DNA of 62,934 nucleotides from Gordonibacter sp034932485. Lineage in GTDB: Bacteria > Actinomycetota > Coriobacteriia > Coriobacteriales > Eggerthellaceae. The stretch covers positions 1-62,934 of the forward strand of contig JAYFOQ010000012.1 of the NCBI GenBank assembly GCA_034932485.1. Reading direction: 5' to 3'. The position numbers were made by a program, and so were the translations under genes. The notes under the pieces are model-generated. The model was given only the letters and a program-made list of their open reading frames with translations. It did no database searches and was not told the origin of the DNA. Of this stretch, positions 54,232-62,934 are shown in pieces; positions within the stretch are counted from its first letter, which is position 1; the number at the start of each line of letters is the position of its first letter.

Positions 54232-54271
54232 TGTTTCGTAGAACAAAATATTCACTTCATTCTACGAAACA
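54232..54271 (+). promoter_or_regulatory. Hairpin immediately before the ribosome site of the acidic protein gene
   Basis: Perfect 12-bp stem TGTTTCGTAGAA/TTCTACGAAACA with a 16-nt loop. Its foot is 4 nt before GAGGAGG and 15 nt before the ATG at 54287. It could be an operator dyad or a leader hairpin affecting translation. Confidence 0.55.
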
Positions 54272-54286
54272 CAGCGAGGAGGCGCT

Positions 54287-54865
54287 ATGTCTGCAAGCAT
54301 CAAAACCCTACTTGATAATCCAAGCGAGTTGTATTGGGGGACGCGCACCGACGATCCCGAGTACCATTATGGAATTGCCTTTGATTTGCAGGAAGGAACC
54401 CTTGCCGTACAGCTGGTCTACGTTTTGACCGACCTCGACGAAGAAGGTGAACCCCTAGTCACACCAGACGTGCTCAGGTCGTGCTTCACCGTTGCCGATC
54501 TCGAGCATGCCGGAATTATCCTCAGCGACAACATGGATGACTCACCCGAAAACACGCTCGGTTGGTACTGTATCGAGCTTTCGGTGTTCAACCATAACGA
54601 GCTTGATGCTCTTCAGGCAAGCAGCAAGAGTCATGACGAGTATCTCGATTCCGTAATTCAAGTTCTTTTGGCATCCCCTGAGGAGAGGGAGGACGAAGAT
54701 AGCTTCTTGGAGGAATATTCGTTCTTTGACCTTCTCGATGAATTGTGCGGCATCTCGGATAAGATCGATCGCGGTGAACTAACGCGTCCTCTGCCTTTCC
54801 AGTTCCACCTTATCGGCGATGCCCTTCTTGGCTGGCAGTTCGCCAACGAGGAAGACTTCCGTTAA
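54287..54865 (+). CDS. Hypothetical acidic soluble protein
   Basis: 192-aa protein, strongly acidic (many Asp/Glu, for instance ASPEEREDEDSFLEEYSF at ~127-144), without membrane segment, signal or cysteine cluster. GAGGAGG before the ATG is an excellent site. No family recognised. It is transcribed alone and ended by a strong hairpin. The leader hairpin at 54232-54271 suggests control at the 5' end. Confidence 0.75.
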   Translation: MSASIKTLLDNPSELYWGTRTDDPEYHYGIAFDLQEGTLAVQLVYVLTDLDEEGEPLVTPDVLRSCFTVADLEHAGIILSDNMDDSPENTLGWYCIELSVFNHNELDALQASSKSHDEYLDSVIQVLLASPEEREDEDSFLEEYSFFDLLDELCGISDKIDRGELTRPLPFQFHLIGDALLGWQFANEEDFR

Positions 54866-54871
54866 GGCAAT

Positions 54872-54908
54872 ATAAGCGCGCCGTCCCTTTTGAAGACGGC
54901 GCGCTTAT
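54872..54908. terminator. Bidirectional terminator
   Basis: Perfect 14-bp GC-rich stem (54872-54885 with 54895-54908), 9-nt loop, between two convergent genes. Confidence 0.85.
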
Positions 54909-54936
54909 GCATCCCCACCAAGAGATAAATTAATCT

Positions 54937-55608
54937 TTATTGCCTAAGCTTTGACCCACAGTTGCTGCAGAAACAGGCATCTTGGGCATTTGCAGTGCCG
55001 CATGAAGAGCAAACATTACGAGCAAGTGATGCGCCACAGCTGCTGCAAAACTTACCCGAGCCTGCTGGCCTGCCGCATGCGGGACAAGTGATGGTTTTAC
55101 TCTCTAGCTTACCCGCCCATACAGTTGCGGTCTCAGCAGCCTCGTCAATATTGCGCTGCATGGCTTCAGAGCGCGCTTTCGCCACGTATATCTCCTGATG
55201 AGGAGCACAGCTAACACATAAGCCTTCTTCTTCGTTAAGGCACGTATCGCAAACATATTCATGACATGCATGGCATCGATGAAAATGCGATGAAGCCTCA
55301 CTTTGCGCAGCTTCAAATGCCGCATCATGCTCTCGTTGCCAATCGGGACTACGTTCCTCGAAGCGTTCACTAATAATGTCGCCTCCACGCCCGATTGCCC
55401 ATCCAATATCTCCCCCACGCCCTCCAAAAAGGTTGCCTAAAGCATTTGCCCCTTGCGCGAGCCCGCGCAAACCCTTGCTTTTCCGGTAGGTGGTAGATTC
55501 AATGAAACTACTTTTGAAGCCATCATTACAATTGTCACAATAAAACGTAAACTGAAACCCTGCTTCTGTGGAATTATCGGCGTAATTTCGAGTAAAAGAT
55601 TGCAACAT
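54937..55608 (-). CDS. Zinc-ribbon protein, unknown function
   Basis: 223-aa cytoplasmic protein with several zinc sites: FYCDNC near the start, HRCHACHEYVCDTCL...CVSC in the middle (~100-130), and three C-terminal zinc ribbons CPACG, CSSCG and CSNCG. A Gly-rich segment (GNLFGGRGGDIGWAIGRGG) lies at ~58-76. Multi-ribbon proteins often act as scaffolds, but no role can be assigned. A TTG at 55623 opens the frame; GGAG before the ATG at 55608 is the better start. Single gene. Confidence 0.75.
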   Translation of the reverse strand: MLQSFTRNYADNSTEAGFQFTFYCDNCNDGFKSSFIESTTYRKSKGLRGLAQGANALGNLFGGRGGDIGWAIGRGGDIISERFEERSPDWQREHDAAFEAAQSEASSHFHRCHACHEYVCDTCLNEEEGLCVSCAPHQEIYVAKARSEAMQRNIDEAAETATVWAGKLESKTITCPACGRPAGSGKFCSSCGASLARNVCSSCGTANAQDACFCSNCGSKLRQ

Positions 55609-55803
55609 GGCTGACTCCATCAACGAAATGGACCTAAGAACCCCCTCATGTATTAGTATAAATGGTTATGGAGGTATCTACTAGATCTATCAAAGCGTTA
55701 TTCAGTAAACTACCCCTAAACTGCTCCGTCGTAAGATGCACACAAAATTACGCCCACAAACAATCTGGAGCGCGCACAACTCTCACTTGCGTGATTTACC
55801 TTT

Positions 55804-56826
55804 TTAGTTGAATTTAAATATCCTTTGAGCCATACGGTAGCCAGTGATGCCAATACGCCTACCCAGTTCGGTCGGCAGGTTCGTGCTTGCATTTAGCACG
55901 CTGCGTCGAATGCGACGGTAGACGTCGGGATTATGTTTCTTAAGGTACTCCCAGATGGCCTCGCGTTCGTCTTCAGCATCGTCCGTATCGATCATACGGA
56001 GGAAAATAGAGCAGATACACATCATCATGGATAAGTAGTTCTCCATGTAGCGCTCTAAGCGCTTTTCAGACACGTCGTCAGGCAAGCGGACGGCATCGAT
56101 CATTAGGCGCGTCACACGCAACTGTTGATCGATACGGCCCATCATAACGTTTTCGTTTACACTCTGGTCCTCACGACCAATGAAGTAACGATACATATCA
56201 ACATCACGATAATAGATGCTCTTTACCTTTGGAAGCGGTACGTACACAAAGATATTGTCCACGTAAAAGGTGTGCTTCGGCAGCTCAAGTCCCATGTCGC
56301 GCAGAAGCTCGGTTCGGTAGATCACCGAATGCATCAACAGGTACTGACTCTGACCGAAAGAACCCACTTCACTCCAGCTAAACTCGCGACCTTCGGGAAA
56401 CACATTGTGGTAATGCATAACCGTACGAGTGTTCTCATGCACCTTCTCATACACATAGTTGCCAATGACGAGGTCGGTTGCTTCTGCGCGCTCCACCTGG
56501 GTGCGCAAGTAACTCATAATCTCATGCATAGCCAACTCATCAAGCCAGTCATCGGAGTCGACAACCTTGAAGTAGCGGCCTGTCGCATGCGTTAGACCTG
56601 TATTTACGGCTTGACCATGGCCACCGTTTTCCTGGTGTACCGCGCGGATAACATCGGGATACGACGCCTCCCACGCCCGTGCTTTTTCAAGCGTGTTATC
56701 TTTGGTCGATCCATCATCAACAACGATAATTTCAATATCGTCGCCACACTTAAGGATGGATTCAATGCATTTATCCATATAAGCCGCCGAGTTATAGCAG
56801 GGAACGGCGAATGAAATGGTTTTCAT
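55804..56826 (-). CDS. Glycosyltransferase family 2
   Basis: 340-aa GT-A-fold transferase. IIVVDDGSTKDNT (nucleotide-sugar binding) and KVVDSDDWLDE (DxD-like metal site) are visible in the first ~100 residues; the rest is a variable acceptor domain without membrane segment. The frame opens at 56859 but the ATG at 56826, with GAGGA upstream, starts the conserved MKTISFAVPCYN. It follows glf on the same strand (41 nt), so a galactofuranose-containing polymer is a reasonable guess. Confidence 0.88.
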   Translation of the reverse strand: MKTISFAVPCYNSAAYMDKCIESILKCGDDIEIIVVDDGSTKDNTLEKARAWEASYPDVIRAVHQENGGHGQAVNTGLTHATGRYFKVVDSDDWLDELAMHEIMSYLRTQVERAEATDLVIGNYVYEKVHENTRTVMHYHNVFPEGREFSWSEVGSFGQSQYLLMHSVIYRTELLRDMGLELPKHTFYVDNIFVYVPLPKVKSIYYRDVDMYRYFIGREDQSVNENVMMGRIDQQLRVTRLMIDAVRLPDDVSEKRLERYMENYLSMMMCICSIFLRMIDTDDAEDEREAIWEYLKKHNPDVYRRIRRSVLNASTNLPTELGRRIGITGYRMAQRIFKFN

Positions 56827-56867
56827 GGATATAGTTTCCTCGTCCCTTGTAAACACCAATAAAGTCC

Positions 56868-58082
56868 CTAGCCTACCAGTTCGTCGGCAAGCGCCAAAGC
56901 ACGCCCGATGATGACGTCCATATTATAGTAACGATACTCAGCTAAGCGTCCTAGCGGGTAAAAATTGCCCAGCGACGAAGTCAAAGCCCGATAACGTTCA
57001 TAATGTGCGGCGTTCTCGTCGTTGATAATGGCGTAGTACGGAATCTGTTTACCCGGGTCGTCGTAGGAGTGGCTATACTCCTTCATAATGGTGGTCTTGT
57101 CAGACTCCTGCCCTGTCAGATACGTAAACTCCGTAATACGGGTGTAATCCTCAGTAACCGTGAAGTTTACGGTACCGCACGGCAGCACATGCTGTTTGTC
57201 GTACGTCTCGTAAACAAAATCAAGGCTTCGGTAGGGCAAGCGACCGAAGCGCGAAAGGAACAACTCATCCAACGGACCCGTATACACAATGGGGCCCTCG
57301 AAATCATTACCTTTAATACCAATAGATGACAGGGGCGCATCTTCCTCGTCACTTTGGAATTCCAGATCGAACACACTTTCCGCCTCGACCCCTAGGCATA
57401 CCCTAATGTTCTCGTGATCCAACATGCTCTCAAATACTGGGGTGTAACCGTACAAAGGAATACCTTGATAGGCATCTTGGAAGTAACGATTGTCGCGCGA
57501 AACAAATACTGGAACGCGCGCGGTAACGGAAGGATCAACCTCTTCCGGCGTCAAGCCCCATTGCTTTTGGGTGTAGTACAAAAACACGTTCTTATAAATA
57601 AAGTCAGCGATCTCCGACAACTCGGGATCGTCCTGTTCACGGAGTTCAGTAATAGTTACCTTACGTTCGTCACCAAACGTATCAATGAGTTTCTCGGTAA
57701 GACGCGTCGCCTTCTCATCGCCAAACGCGATCTCCATCGAGTTCTTGTTAAACGGCACCGGCAAATACGTACCATACCAGTCAGCCAAAACCTCATGCTC
57801 ATAATCGCGCCACTCAGTGAAACGTCGCACGTATTCAAACGCGCGACGATCGTTTGTATGAAAGATATGAGGCCCGTAACGATGTACAAGAATACCCGCC
57901 TCGTCAGCCTCATCGTACATATTGCCACCGATATGCGGTCGCTTCTCAATAACCAGCACGCGTTTGTTGCCACGCTCGGCAAGTTCGCGCGCCACAACAC
58001 CCCCCGCAAACCCACTGCCGACGATAATCGCATCTACTTCATCAATGTTGACATCTTTAAAATCGCAGTACTGTACACCCAT
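56868..58082 (-). CDS. glf: UDP-galactopyranose mutase
   Basis: 404-aa flavoenzyme that interconverts UDP-galactopyranose and UDP-galactofuranose. The FAD motif is AIIVGSGFAGGVVARE (19-34). Typical UGM segments include GPHIFHTND and the YTQKQWGLTPEEVDPSV block. GGAAGG supports the ATG. It lies upstream of the GT2 gene in what looks like a two-gene cell-surface glycan operon. Cytoplasmic. Confidence 0.93.
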   Translation of the reverse strand: MGVQYCDFKDVNIDEVDAIIVGSGFAGGVVARELAERGNKRVLVIEKRPHIGGNMYDEADEAGILVHRYGPHIFHTNDRRAFEYVRRFTEWRDYEHEVLADWYGTYLPVPFNKNSMEIAFGDEKATRLTEKLIDTFGDERKVTITELREQDDPELSEIADFIYKNVFLYYTQKQWGLTPEEVDPSVTARVPVFVSRDNRYFQDAYQGIPLYGYTPVFESMLDHENIRVCLGVEAESVFDLEFQSDEEDAPLSSIGIKGNDFEGPIVYTGPLDELFLSRFGRLPYRSLDFVYETYDKQHVLPCGTVNFTVTEDYTRITEFTYLTGQESDKTTIMKEYSHSYDDPGKQIPYYAIINDENAAHYERYRALTSSLGNFYPLGRLAEYRYYNMDVIIGRALALADELVG

Positions 58083-58233
58083 AGGGAACCTTCCTTGTTT
58101 TCCAGCCTATACAACAAACAAGGCCTTTCCGGCCCGAATTCTGCGCTTATTGCACCAGATTGCATTTTACCGGGCCAGACGCGCCCTGCGTGAATTATCA
58201 TACAAACCGGATAATTTGAGAAAGGATATGCCG

Positions 58234-59229
58234 ATGAGTTCTTTTCTGGAAGCCATGCTGTCCCGGGCTAAGGCCGACAAGCAAACTATCGTCCTGCCCG
58301 AAGGCGACGACGAGCGCACGCTACAAGCTGCCGAGCGCATCCTCGCTGACGATGTGGCAGACCTGATCATCCTAGGCAACGCGGAAGCAATAGCCGCAAG
58401 CCCCTATACGCTTGATGGTGCCCGCATTATTGACGTGCGTACCGCACCTGAGCGTACCGAGTTCGCCAGCATCCTTTACGAACTGCGTAAAGCCAAAGGC
58501 ATGACGCCCGAGCAAGCAGATGAGCTCATGGATAACGTACTTTATTTCGGCGTAATGATGGTGAAAACAGGACAGGCAAACGGAATGGTTGCCGGCGCCT
58601 GTCACTCTACTGGCGATGTACTGCGCCCCTGCCTACAAATCTTAAAGACTGCTCCTGGCGTTGCGTTGGTCAGCTCATTCTTCATCATGGTAGTACCCGA
58701 CTGCGATCTGGGTCAACAAGGCACCTTCCTCTTTTCCGATTGTGGCCTTGAGGTACAACCCGATTCCGAAAAGCTCGCCCATATCGCCGTAAACTCCGCA
58801 AAATCATGGAAGACACTTATGGGCAGCGAGCCTGCCGTAGCTATGCTCTCACATTCTAGCTATGGATCAGCCAAGAACGCCGACGCCGCAAAGGTGGTCG
58901 AAGCTACTGAGATTGCACACGCACTCGCACCTGAGATTGCACTCGATGGAGAACTTCAACTCGACGCCGCCATTGTGCCCTCAATTGGAGCATCCAAAGC
59001 ACCACAATCCTCTGTCGCTGGACACGCCAACGTATTGATTTTCCCCGATTTGGATGCCGGTAACATCGGCTACAAATTGGTGCAGCGTTTAGCAAAAGCC
59101 GAAGCGTATGGTCCCATCACGCAAGGTATCGCCGCTCCCGTGAACGACTTGTCGCGCGGTTGCGTGGCAGACGATATTGTGGGCGTTATTGCCATCACCT
59201 GCGTACAGGCCCAGGCGCAGAAGGCATAA
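58234..59229 (+). CDS. pta: Phosphate acetyltransferase
   Basis: 331-aa enzyme converting acetyl-CoA and phosphate to acetyl phosphate, the step before ATP formation by acetate kinase. The family is seen in IVLPEGDDERTLQAAERI, VAGACHSTGDVLRP, and the C-terminal GHANVLIFPDLDAGNIGYK block. The frame opens at 57922 through the glf promoter and is not real there. Of the ATGs at 58228 and 58234, AAAGGA is best spaced for the second. No ackA follows; a terminator does. Confidence 0.93.
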   Translation: MSSFLEAMLSRAKADKQTIVLPEGDDERTLQAAERILADDVADLIILGNAEAIAASPYTLDGARIIDVRTAPERTEFASILYELRKAKGMTPEQADELMDNVLYFGVMMVKTGQANGMVAGACHSTGDVLRPCLQILKTAPGVALVSSFFIMVVPDCDLGQQGTFLFSDCGLEVQPDSEKLAHIAVNSAKSWKTLMGSEPAVAMLSHSSYGSAKNADAAKVVEATEIAHALAPEIALDGELQLDAAIVPSIGASKAPQSSVAGHANVLIFPDLDAGNIGYKLVQRLAKAEAYGPITQGIAAPVNDLSRGCVADDIVGVIAITCVQAQAQKA

Positions 59230-59284
59230 CAGCCTTCACCACGGGTGCAGAAGGGGCAATGCACCGTCATCGTTCAGCTACTAT

Positions 59285-59320
59285 AAAGCGAGGGTGGGCT
59301 TTTCGGCTCACTCTCGCTTT
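59285..59320 (+). terminator. Intrinsic terminator after pta
   Basis: 15-bp stem with two G-T pairs (AAAGCGAG...CTCGCTTT outer part), 6-nt loop, followed by TTTCCTT, 55 nt after the stop codon. Confidence 0.85.
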
Positions 59321-59382
59321 CCTTCGCTCACTAATAGATGACACTATTGCTGGTATAACTCCTCAGGGGGAGGATCAACACC

Positions 59383-60858
59383 ATGAAACTATTCGAACGC
59401 GTACGAGGTGCCGACGGTATCAAAGTTATTGTGGGCTCAGCTCTACTCTGGTCGTGGCTCGACGCACTTTTTATGAGCGCATTCTTTATACGACCCGACC
59501 TACAAGGGCTCATGCCCGAAATCGCGGTGATTGCTGTGTTCTTCTGCAGTTTACCCGCAATTGTGTTCTCGTTGGCTTCGAAGGGCCGCGCAGAGCAACT
59601 ACTTGCTAACAAAAAAATATTAGTGGGTTTCGCTGCTGCAGGAACCACAGGAACACTACTGTTGGTATTGTCTGGAATTGGGGCAAGTTGGATTGTCTTG
59701 GTTTTAGGAGCCCTTCTTGCTGGAGGGTTTATGGGCGTTTATCAGCTGGCTTGGGGGGCCGCATACGCCTACGACGGCATCCGCAGTGCGGCACCTTTTA
59801 TTGCTGGAGGTTTTGCGTGTGCCGTAATCATTGACACCCCTTTGCTCTTGATGATACCCCAGGCTCAAGCCGTGTTTTTTGCCTTACTTCCACTACTTTC
59901 CTGTGCCTTCTTGCTAACACTGCGCCCCGAGTTGCGCACCTATCGCGAAGGAGAAGACGAAACACAGCCTCGTACCCGCAATATGCATTCACGCCTGAAG
60001 CGATACGGTGGTGTATCCCTGATGCTACTAGGAGCAGTGGCACTTATTATGATCGGGTTTGGCTACGTACAGCACCTCGTATCGTTTTCGTATGTCGCAG
60101 GCGCTTCACAAACTGGCGGTATTCTTATTCAGCTGGCACGCGGCTTATCCTCAATACTCATGTTTGCCGTCATAGCAACTTCGGTACGACGAGCCGGCTT
60201 AGTATGTCGTGTCGGACTCTTGGCTATGATCGCTGGTTTTATGCTCATGCCATTTCTTTTTGGCACAAACTTATTCTGGATGTCAGGCGCGGTACTTATC
60301 GCAGGATACACCGCACTGGATTTATTTTTGTGGGTCACCTTCTCCCAAATTGCCAACGCGCAGTCGCGCAGACCCCTTAAAACCATCGCACTCTTACGCC
60401 TTATCGCTGTTGTCGGCTATATCATTGGAGCCCTCGTCGCTATCGCACTTGTAGGCAATGGAGGACGCTTGAACGAGTTTGTTTCTGCAGAGACCACCGT
60501 TGTCGGTTACTTAGTAGTTATTGCCACCGTTTTATTACTGGGTGCCGATGATGTCTGGGTGCTCTTCCGCACGCAAACACAACGAGGAAGAGAGTCAGAC
60601 GACGAGGGTGGCATGGAAAAGCGCTTGCAGGTCATCTCTAAAACGTTCGCGTGGACAGCCCGCGAACAAGAGATAGCGACGCTGCTCGCATATGGGCGCA
60701 CTCAGCCATGGATTGCTGAACGCTTAAGCATATCGGAAAACACCGTAAGCACTCACGTACGCCATATCTACCAGAAAGCCAATGTTCACAATCGACAAGA
60801 GTTCATCGATTTGGTTGTTTTTCCTGAACATGAGGCATCACCCGGAACACGTGATTAG
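59383..60858 (+). CDS. Membrane-bound LuxR-family regulator
   Basis: 491-aa protein with about 12 hydrophobic segments (~20-400) in a transporter-like layout, then a C-terminal LuxR HTH (~425-485) with TAREQEIATLLAYG and ISENTVSTHVRHIYQKANV. This architecture is strongly expanded in Eggerthellaceae, where such regulators sit beside and control single reductase genes. GGGGGAGG precedes the ATG. It is 155 nt upstream of the Tat flavoprotein gene in the same direction, so it probably senses the reductase substrate at the membrane (inference). Confidence 0.9.
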   Translation: MKLFERVRGADGIKVIVGSALLWSWLDALFMSAFFIRPDLQGLMPEIAVIAVFFCSLPAIVFSLASKGRAEQLLANKKILVGFAAAGTTGTLLLVLSGIGASWIVLVLGALLAGGFMGVYQLAWGAAYAYDGIRSAAPFIAGGFACAVIIDTPLLLMIPQAQAVFFALLPLLSCAFLLTLRPELRTYREGEDETQPRTRNMHSRLKRYGGVSLMLLGAVALIMIGFGYVQHLVSFSYVAGASQTGGILIQLARGLSSILMFAVIATSVRRAGLVCRVGLLAMIAGFMLMPFLFGTNLFWMSGAVLIAGYTALDLFLWVTFSQIANAQSRRPLKTIALLRLIAVVGYIIGALVAIALVGNGGRLNEFVSAETTVVGYLVVIATVLLLGADDVWVLFRTQTQRGRESDDEGGMEKRLQVISKTFAWTAREQEIATLLAYGRTQPWIAERLSISENTVSTHVRHIYQKANVHNRQEFIDLVVFPEHEASPGTRD

Positions 60859-61013
60859 ATTTTTCTCTCGCAGTATCCACTTGATTTTCCAAAATACGCC
60901 ACTTCGCGTGTTGTGTGTCCCAGAGACGCTCCTTCATTGTGCATTGTTGCGTGCCGAAACGTGCACGCCTCCGGCAGATCGAGTGCCGCGAGAAAAGGGA
61001 GGAAGGGAATCGT

Positions 61014-62696
61014 ATGGAACTCAATCGTAGAAACTTTCTAAAGGGCGCGCTCGCGACAACCGCAGTAGCGGCCGCAGCCGTCGCGCTACCTGGTTGCGCA
61101 CCTGCTGAAACCAAAGGTAAAAGCGACGCTGCAACCAACTCCGCCGACACCATTGGTAAACACACTTGGGAGGTTACCCCTGCAGCCATCACCGACATCG
61201 CTGAAACCAAAGAGTATGACGTAGTTATTGTGGGTGCTGGCCTCGCTGGCGTTAACGCTGCTGAGGCAGCTGCTCGCAACGGAGGCAAAGTAGCGGTTAT
61301 CGAGCGCAATACCACCATCTCTATCCGCGGTGTCGATGTGGGTCACATCGGCAGCAAATATCACAAGGCAAGCGGTTTTGATCTCGACCCGCGCGTTGCA
61401 ACGCGCTACCTGCATCACGCCTCACATCAAACAACGAACTATGACCTTATCTATGTATGGGCATCGCGCTCTGGTAAGGTGTTCGACTACATCGAAGAGC
61501 TTGGTGCCAAAAGCGGCATCAGCATGGTTCCGGCACTTTCCGGCACGGCCAAGTATGGCAACTGGTCAAAACTCTCTGATAACTGGCGCGTCTACCCCGA
61601 TGCCGTATCGTTTGTGCGTGGCGGCGAAACCTATGATATGCGCGACGATGGCCAACCAGTCAACATAACCCTAGGCGAATTAGTTTACGAATCCGCCACT
61701 AAGAATGGTGCGGAGTTCATCTTTGAGGCACGCGCCAAGCAGCTCGTAGGAGATGCCACTAGCGGCATTACGGGCATTATTGCCACCACAAAAGATGGCA
61801 AAAATGTGCAATACAACGCAAAGAACGGCGTTATTCTTGCCACGGGTGACATCGGCGGCAATCAAGAGATGGTTGATGCATTCTGCCCTATTTCAAACCG
61901 CTCGGACGCTAACGTGTACGCGCCTGCTGGCTTCAATAACGGCGATGGCATTCTTATGGGAGCCTGGGCCGGTGCGGGAATCTCCAAAAGCCCCGCAGCT
62001 CCAATGATTCACCAGTTCACGCTTGATACCCTTGAGTTCAACCTCACCTCTTTTATTATGAGCTGGCTTGCCGTAAATGCCAACGGTGAGCGCTATGGCG
62101 CCGAAATGCCCTTTGAACCCATGCTGACAAATGCACGCATGAACACGCCAGGTAATGTTGCTTGGTCAATCTTCGATGGGAACTACGAGACCTATGTTAT
62201 GCAACAGCAGCCCGAGCGTTTTGATCGCTTTACCGACGGGCTCGACACGGTTATGAAGAAATGGTTAGATAATGGAAAACTTATCAAAGCTGACACCTTA
62301 GAAGACCTAGCCAAGCAGCTCGATATTCCAGCCGATGCCTTCAAAGCAACCGTCGAACGCTACAATAGCATGGCAGAAGCTGGCGAAGATGTCGACTTTG
62401 ACGTGCCTGCACAGTGGCTTGCTCCCGTAAAGACCGCGCCGTTCTATGCCACCAAGAATGTATGCTCCACGCTTACCATCCCCTTTGGTTTACATGTGAA
62501 TGCCGATTCCCAAGTGCTCACCGAAGAGGATGAGCCCATTGATGGCTTGTTTGCTATCGGCAATGTACAGGGCGACTTCTTTGGCAACGACTACCCCGTT
62601 CACTGCCCTGGCGTTAGCCACGGACGCTGTGTAACGTTCGGCCAACTAGTGGGCGAAGCATTGGCTAAAGACACCGTCATCAGCAAAACCGCTTAA
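61014..62696 (+). CDS. Tat-exported FAD-dependent reductase (fumarate reductase/flavocytochrome c family)
   Basis: 560-aa flavoprotein. The N-terminus is a twin-arginine signal RRNFLKGALATTAV followed by LPGC, a possible lipobox. The FAD motif YDVVIVGAGLAGVNAAEAA starts near residue 69; NDYPVHCPGVSHGRCVTFGQ near the end is the second FAD contact. There is no CxxCH haem motif, so electrons must come from a partner not encoded here. Substrates of relatives include fumarate, urocanate, acrylates and plant or drug compounds; none can be chosen. The frame opens at 60915, but GGAGGAAGGG before 61014 sets the start. Confidence 0.9.
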   Translation: MELNRRNFLKGALATTAVAAAAVALPGCAPAETKGKSDAATNSADTIGKHTWEVTPAAITDIAETKEYDVVIVGAGLAGVNAAEAAARNGGKVAVIERNTTISIRGVDVGHIGSKYHKASGFDLDPRVATRYLHHASHQTTNYDLIYVWASRSGKVFDYIEELGAKSGISMVPALSGTAKYGNWSKLSDNWRVYPDAVSFVRGGETYDMRDDGQPVNITLGELVYESATKNGAEFIFEARAKQLVGDATSGITGIIATTKDGKNVQYNAKNGVILATGDIGGNQEMVDAFCPISNRSDANVYAPAGFNNGDGILMGAWAGAGISKSPAAPMIHQFTLDTLEFNLTSFIMSWLAVNANGERYGAEMPFEPMLTNARMNTPGNVAWSIFDGNYETYVMQQQPERFDRFTDGLDTVMKKWLDNGKLIKADTLEDLAKQLDIPADAFKATVERYNSMAEAGEDVDFDVPAQWLAPVKTAPFYATKNVCSTLTIPFGLHVNADSQVLTEEDEPIDGLFAIGNVQGDFFGNDYPVHCPGVSHGRCVTFGQLVGEALAKDTVISKTA

Positions 62697-62712
62697 ATAC
62701 GAGCAACCGACC

Positions 62713-62749
62713 GGAGGGTCCGTGCGCTTTACAGAGCGCACCTCCCTCC
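62713..62749 (+). terminator. Hairpin after the flavoprotein gene
   Basis: Outer stem GGAGGG/CCCTCC and inner stem GTGCGCT/AGCGCAC with a small internal loop, 17 nt after the stop codon. No T tract, so activity is uncertain. Confidence 0.5.
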
Positions 62750-62795
62750 CCTCATGTGCCTCGCCGGTTCGTGTAATGCTTTGCTTCACGACGAA

Positions 62796-62934
62796 AGGGG
62801 CTGTATCAAAAGCCCCTGTTTAACGAATCGAGTTCGACTTTAGTCGGGCTCGATTCGTTTCACTTAGTTTTATGCGGACGAGACAAAAGCCGCGGGGCTA
62901 TGCCCGGACCGCTTCCACTACCCTCATGATCTTC
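62796..62934 (-). mobile_element. Probable end of a second insertion sequence, cut by the window edge
   Basis: AGGGGCTGTATCAAAAGCCCCT at 62796-62817 resembles the GGGGCTGTxTCAAAA ends of IS1182-like and related elements. It is followed by a 38-nt imperfect palindrome (about 62822-62859; AACGAATCGAG against CTCGATTCGTT). On the minus strand two frames stay open from the edge, one ending KIMRVVEAVRA (stop at 62898), the other ending at 62860. Either could be a transposase C-terminus; too little is visible to name it. Confidence 0.4.

Noticed and set aside
57414..58193. 259-codon plus-strand ORF across glf
   Set aside because: Antisense to glf, no recognisable domain.
57922..58233. Upstream extension of the pta frame
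   Set aside because: Antisense to the start of glf and not similar to Pta.

Overview
The window reads as chromosomal DNA of an anaerobic, amino-acid-fermenting actinobacterium of the class Coriobacteriia, most likely Eggerthellaceae. This is inferred from gene content, with no database search: an indolepyruvate:ferredoxin oxidoreductase operon with aryl-CoA ligases, a six-subunit Ech-type energy-converting hydrogenase, a membrane-bound LuxR regulator beside a Tat-exported flavin reductase, an AbiEi/DUF559-like nuclease, and roughly balanced base composition. A small-genome relative of Cryptobacterium would fit, but the species is not proven.

Layout. 1-140: end of an IS3-like element. 156-12186 (all minus): a long convergent block, read right to left as pgsA, vanW-like, paaK2, ACT2, D,D-carboxypeptidase, FHA protein, then iorA, iorB, ACT1, paaK1, gluQ, mostly with 4-nt overlaps or very short gaps. 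12372-17668 (minus): echABCDEF with a terminator after echF and a 30-nt palindrome upstream. 18000-19500: a PD-(D/E)XK-like protein gene bracketed by two inverted copies of a ~140-bp structured repeat. 19849-24980: MATE exporter with a structured leader, LysR regulator, EamA exporter, lipoprotein, unknown small protein. 25121-28228: a triple RidA fusion, a bacterial voltage-gated sodium channel and a small membrane protein. 28563-41664: metallophosphoesterase, tRNA-Pro(GGG), coaBC, hemH, a PF06541 membrane protein, ileS-lspA-rluA, degV, dinB and a PLP-fold protein without its catalytic lysine. 41666-48955: two metal systems, csoR-copA (copper) and arsR-HMA-cadA (Zn/Cd), separated by HdeD and a perfect parS site. 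48958-59229: aldo/keto reductase, murB, coaX, an OPT transporter, two unknown proteins, GT2, glf and pta. 59383-62696: membrane LuxR regulator and Tat flavoprotein reductase. 62697-62934: hairpins and probably the end of another IS.

How it works together. IOR turns aryl-pyruvates into aryl-acetyl-CoA and reduced ferredoxin; Ech can reoxidise ferredoxin to H2 while pumping ions; Pta is the usual partner for acetyl-CoA-based ATP formation. The clearest unexplained signals are (i) the ~140-bp repeat family with conserved ends and two conserved stems, (ii) a 16-bp dyad TTGTGCA-NN-TGCACAA shared by the ech and RidA upstream regions, and (iii) a parS site merged with a 24-bp hairpin between the two metal loci.
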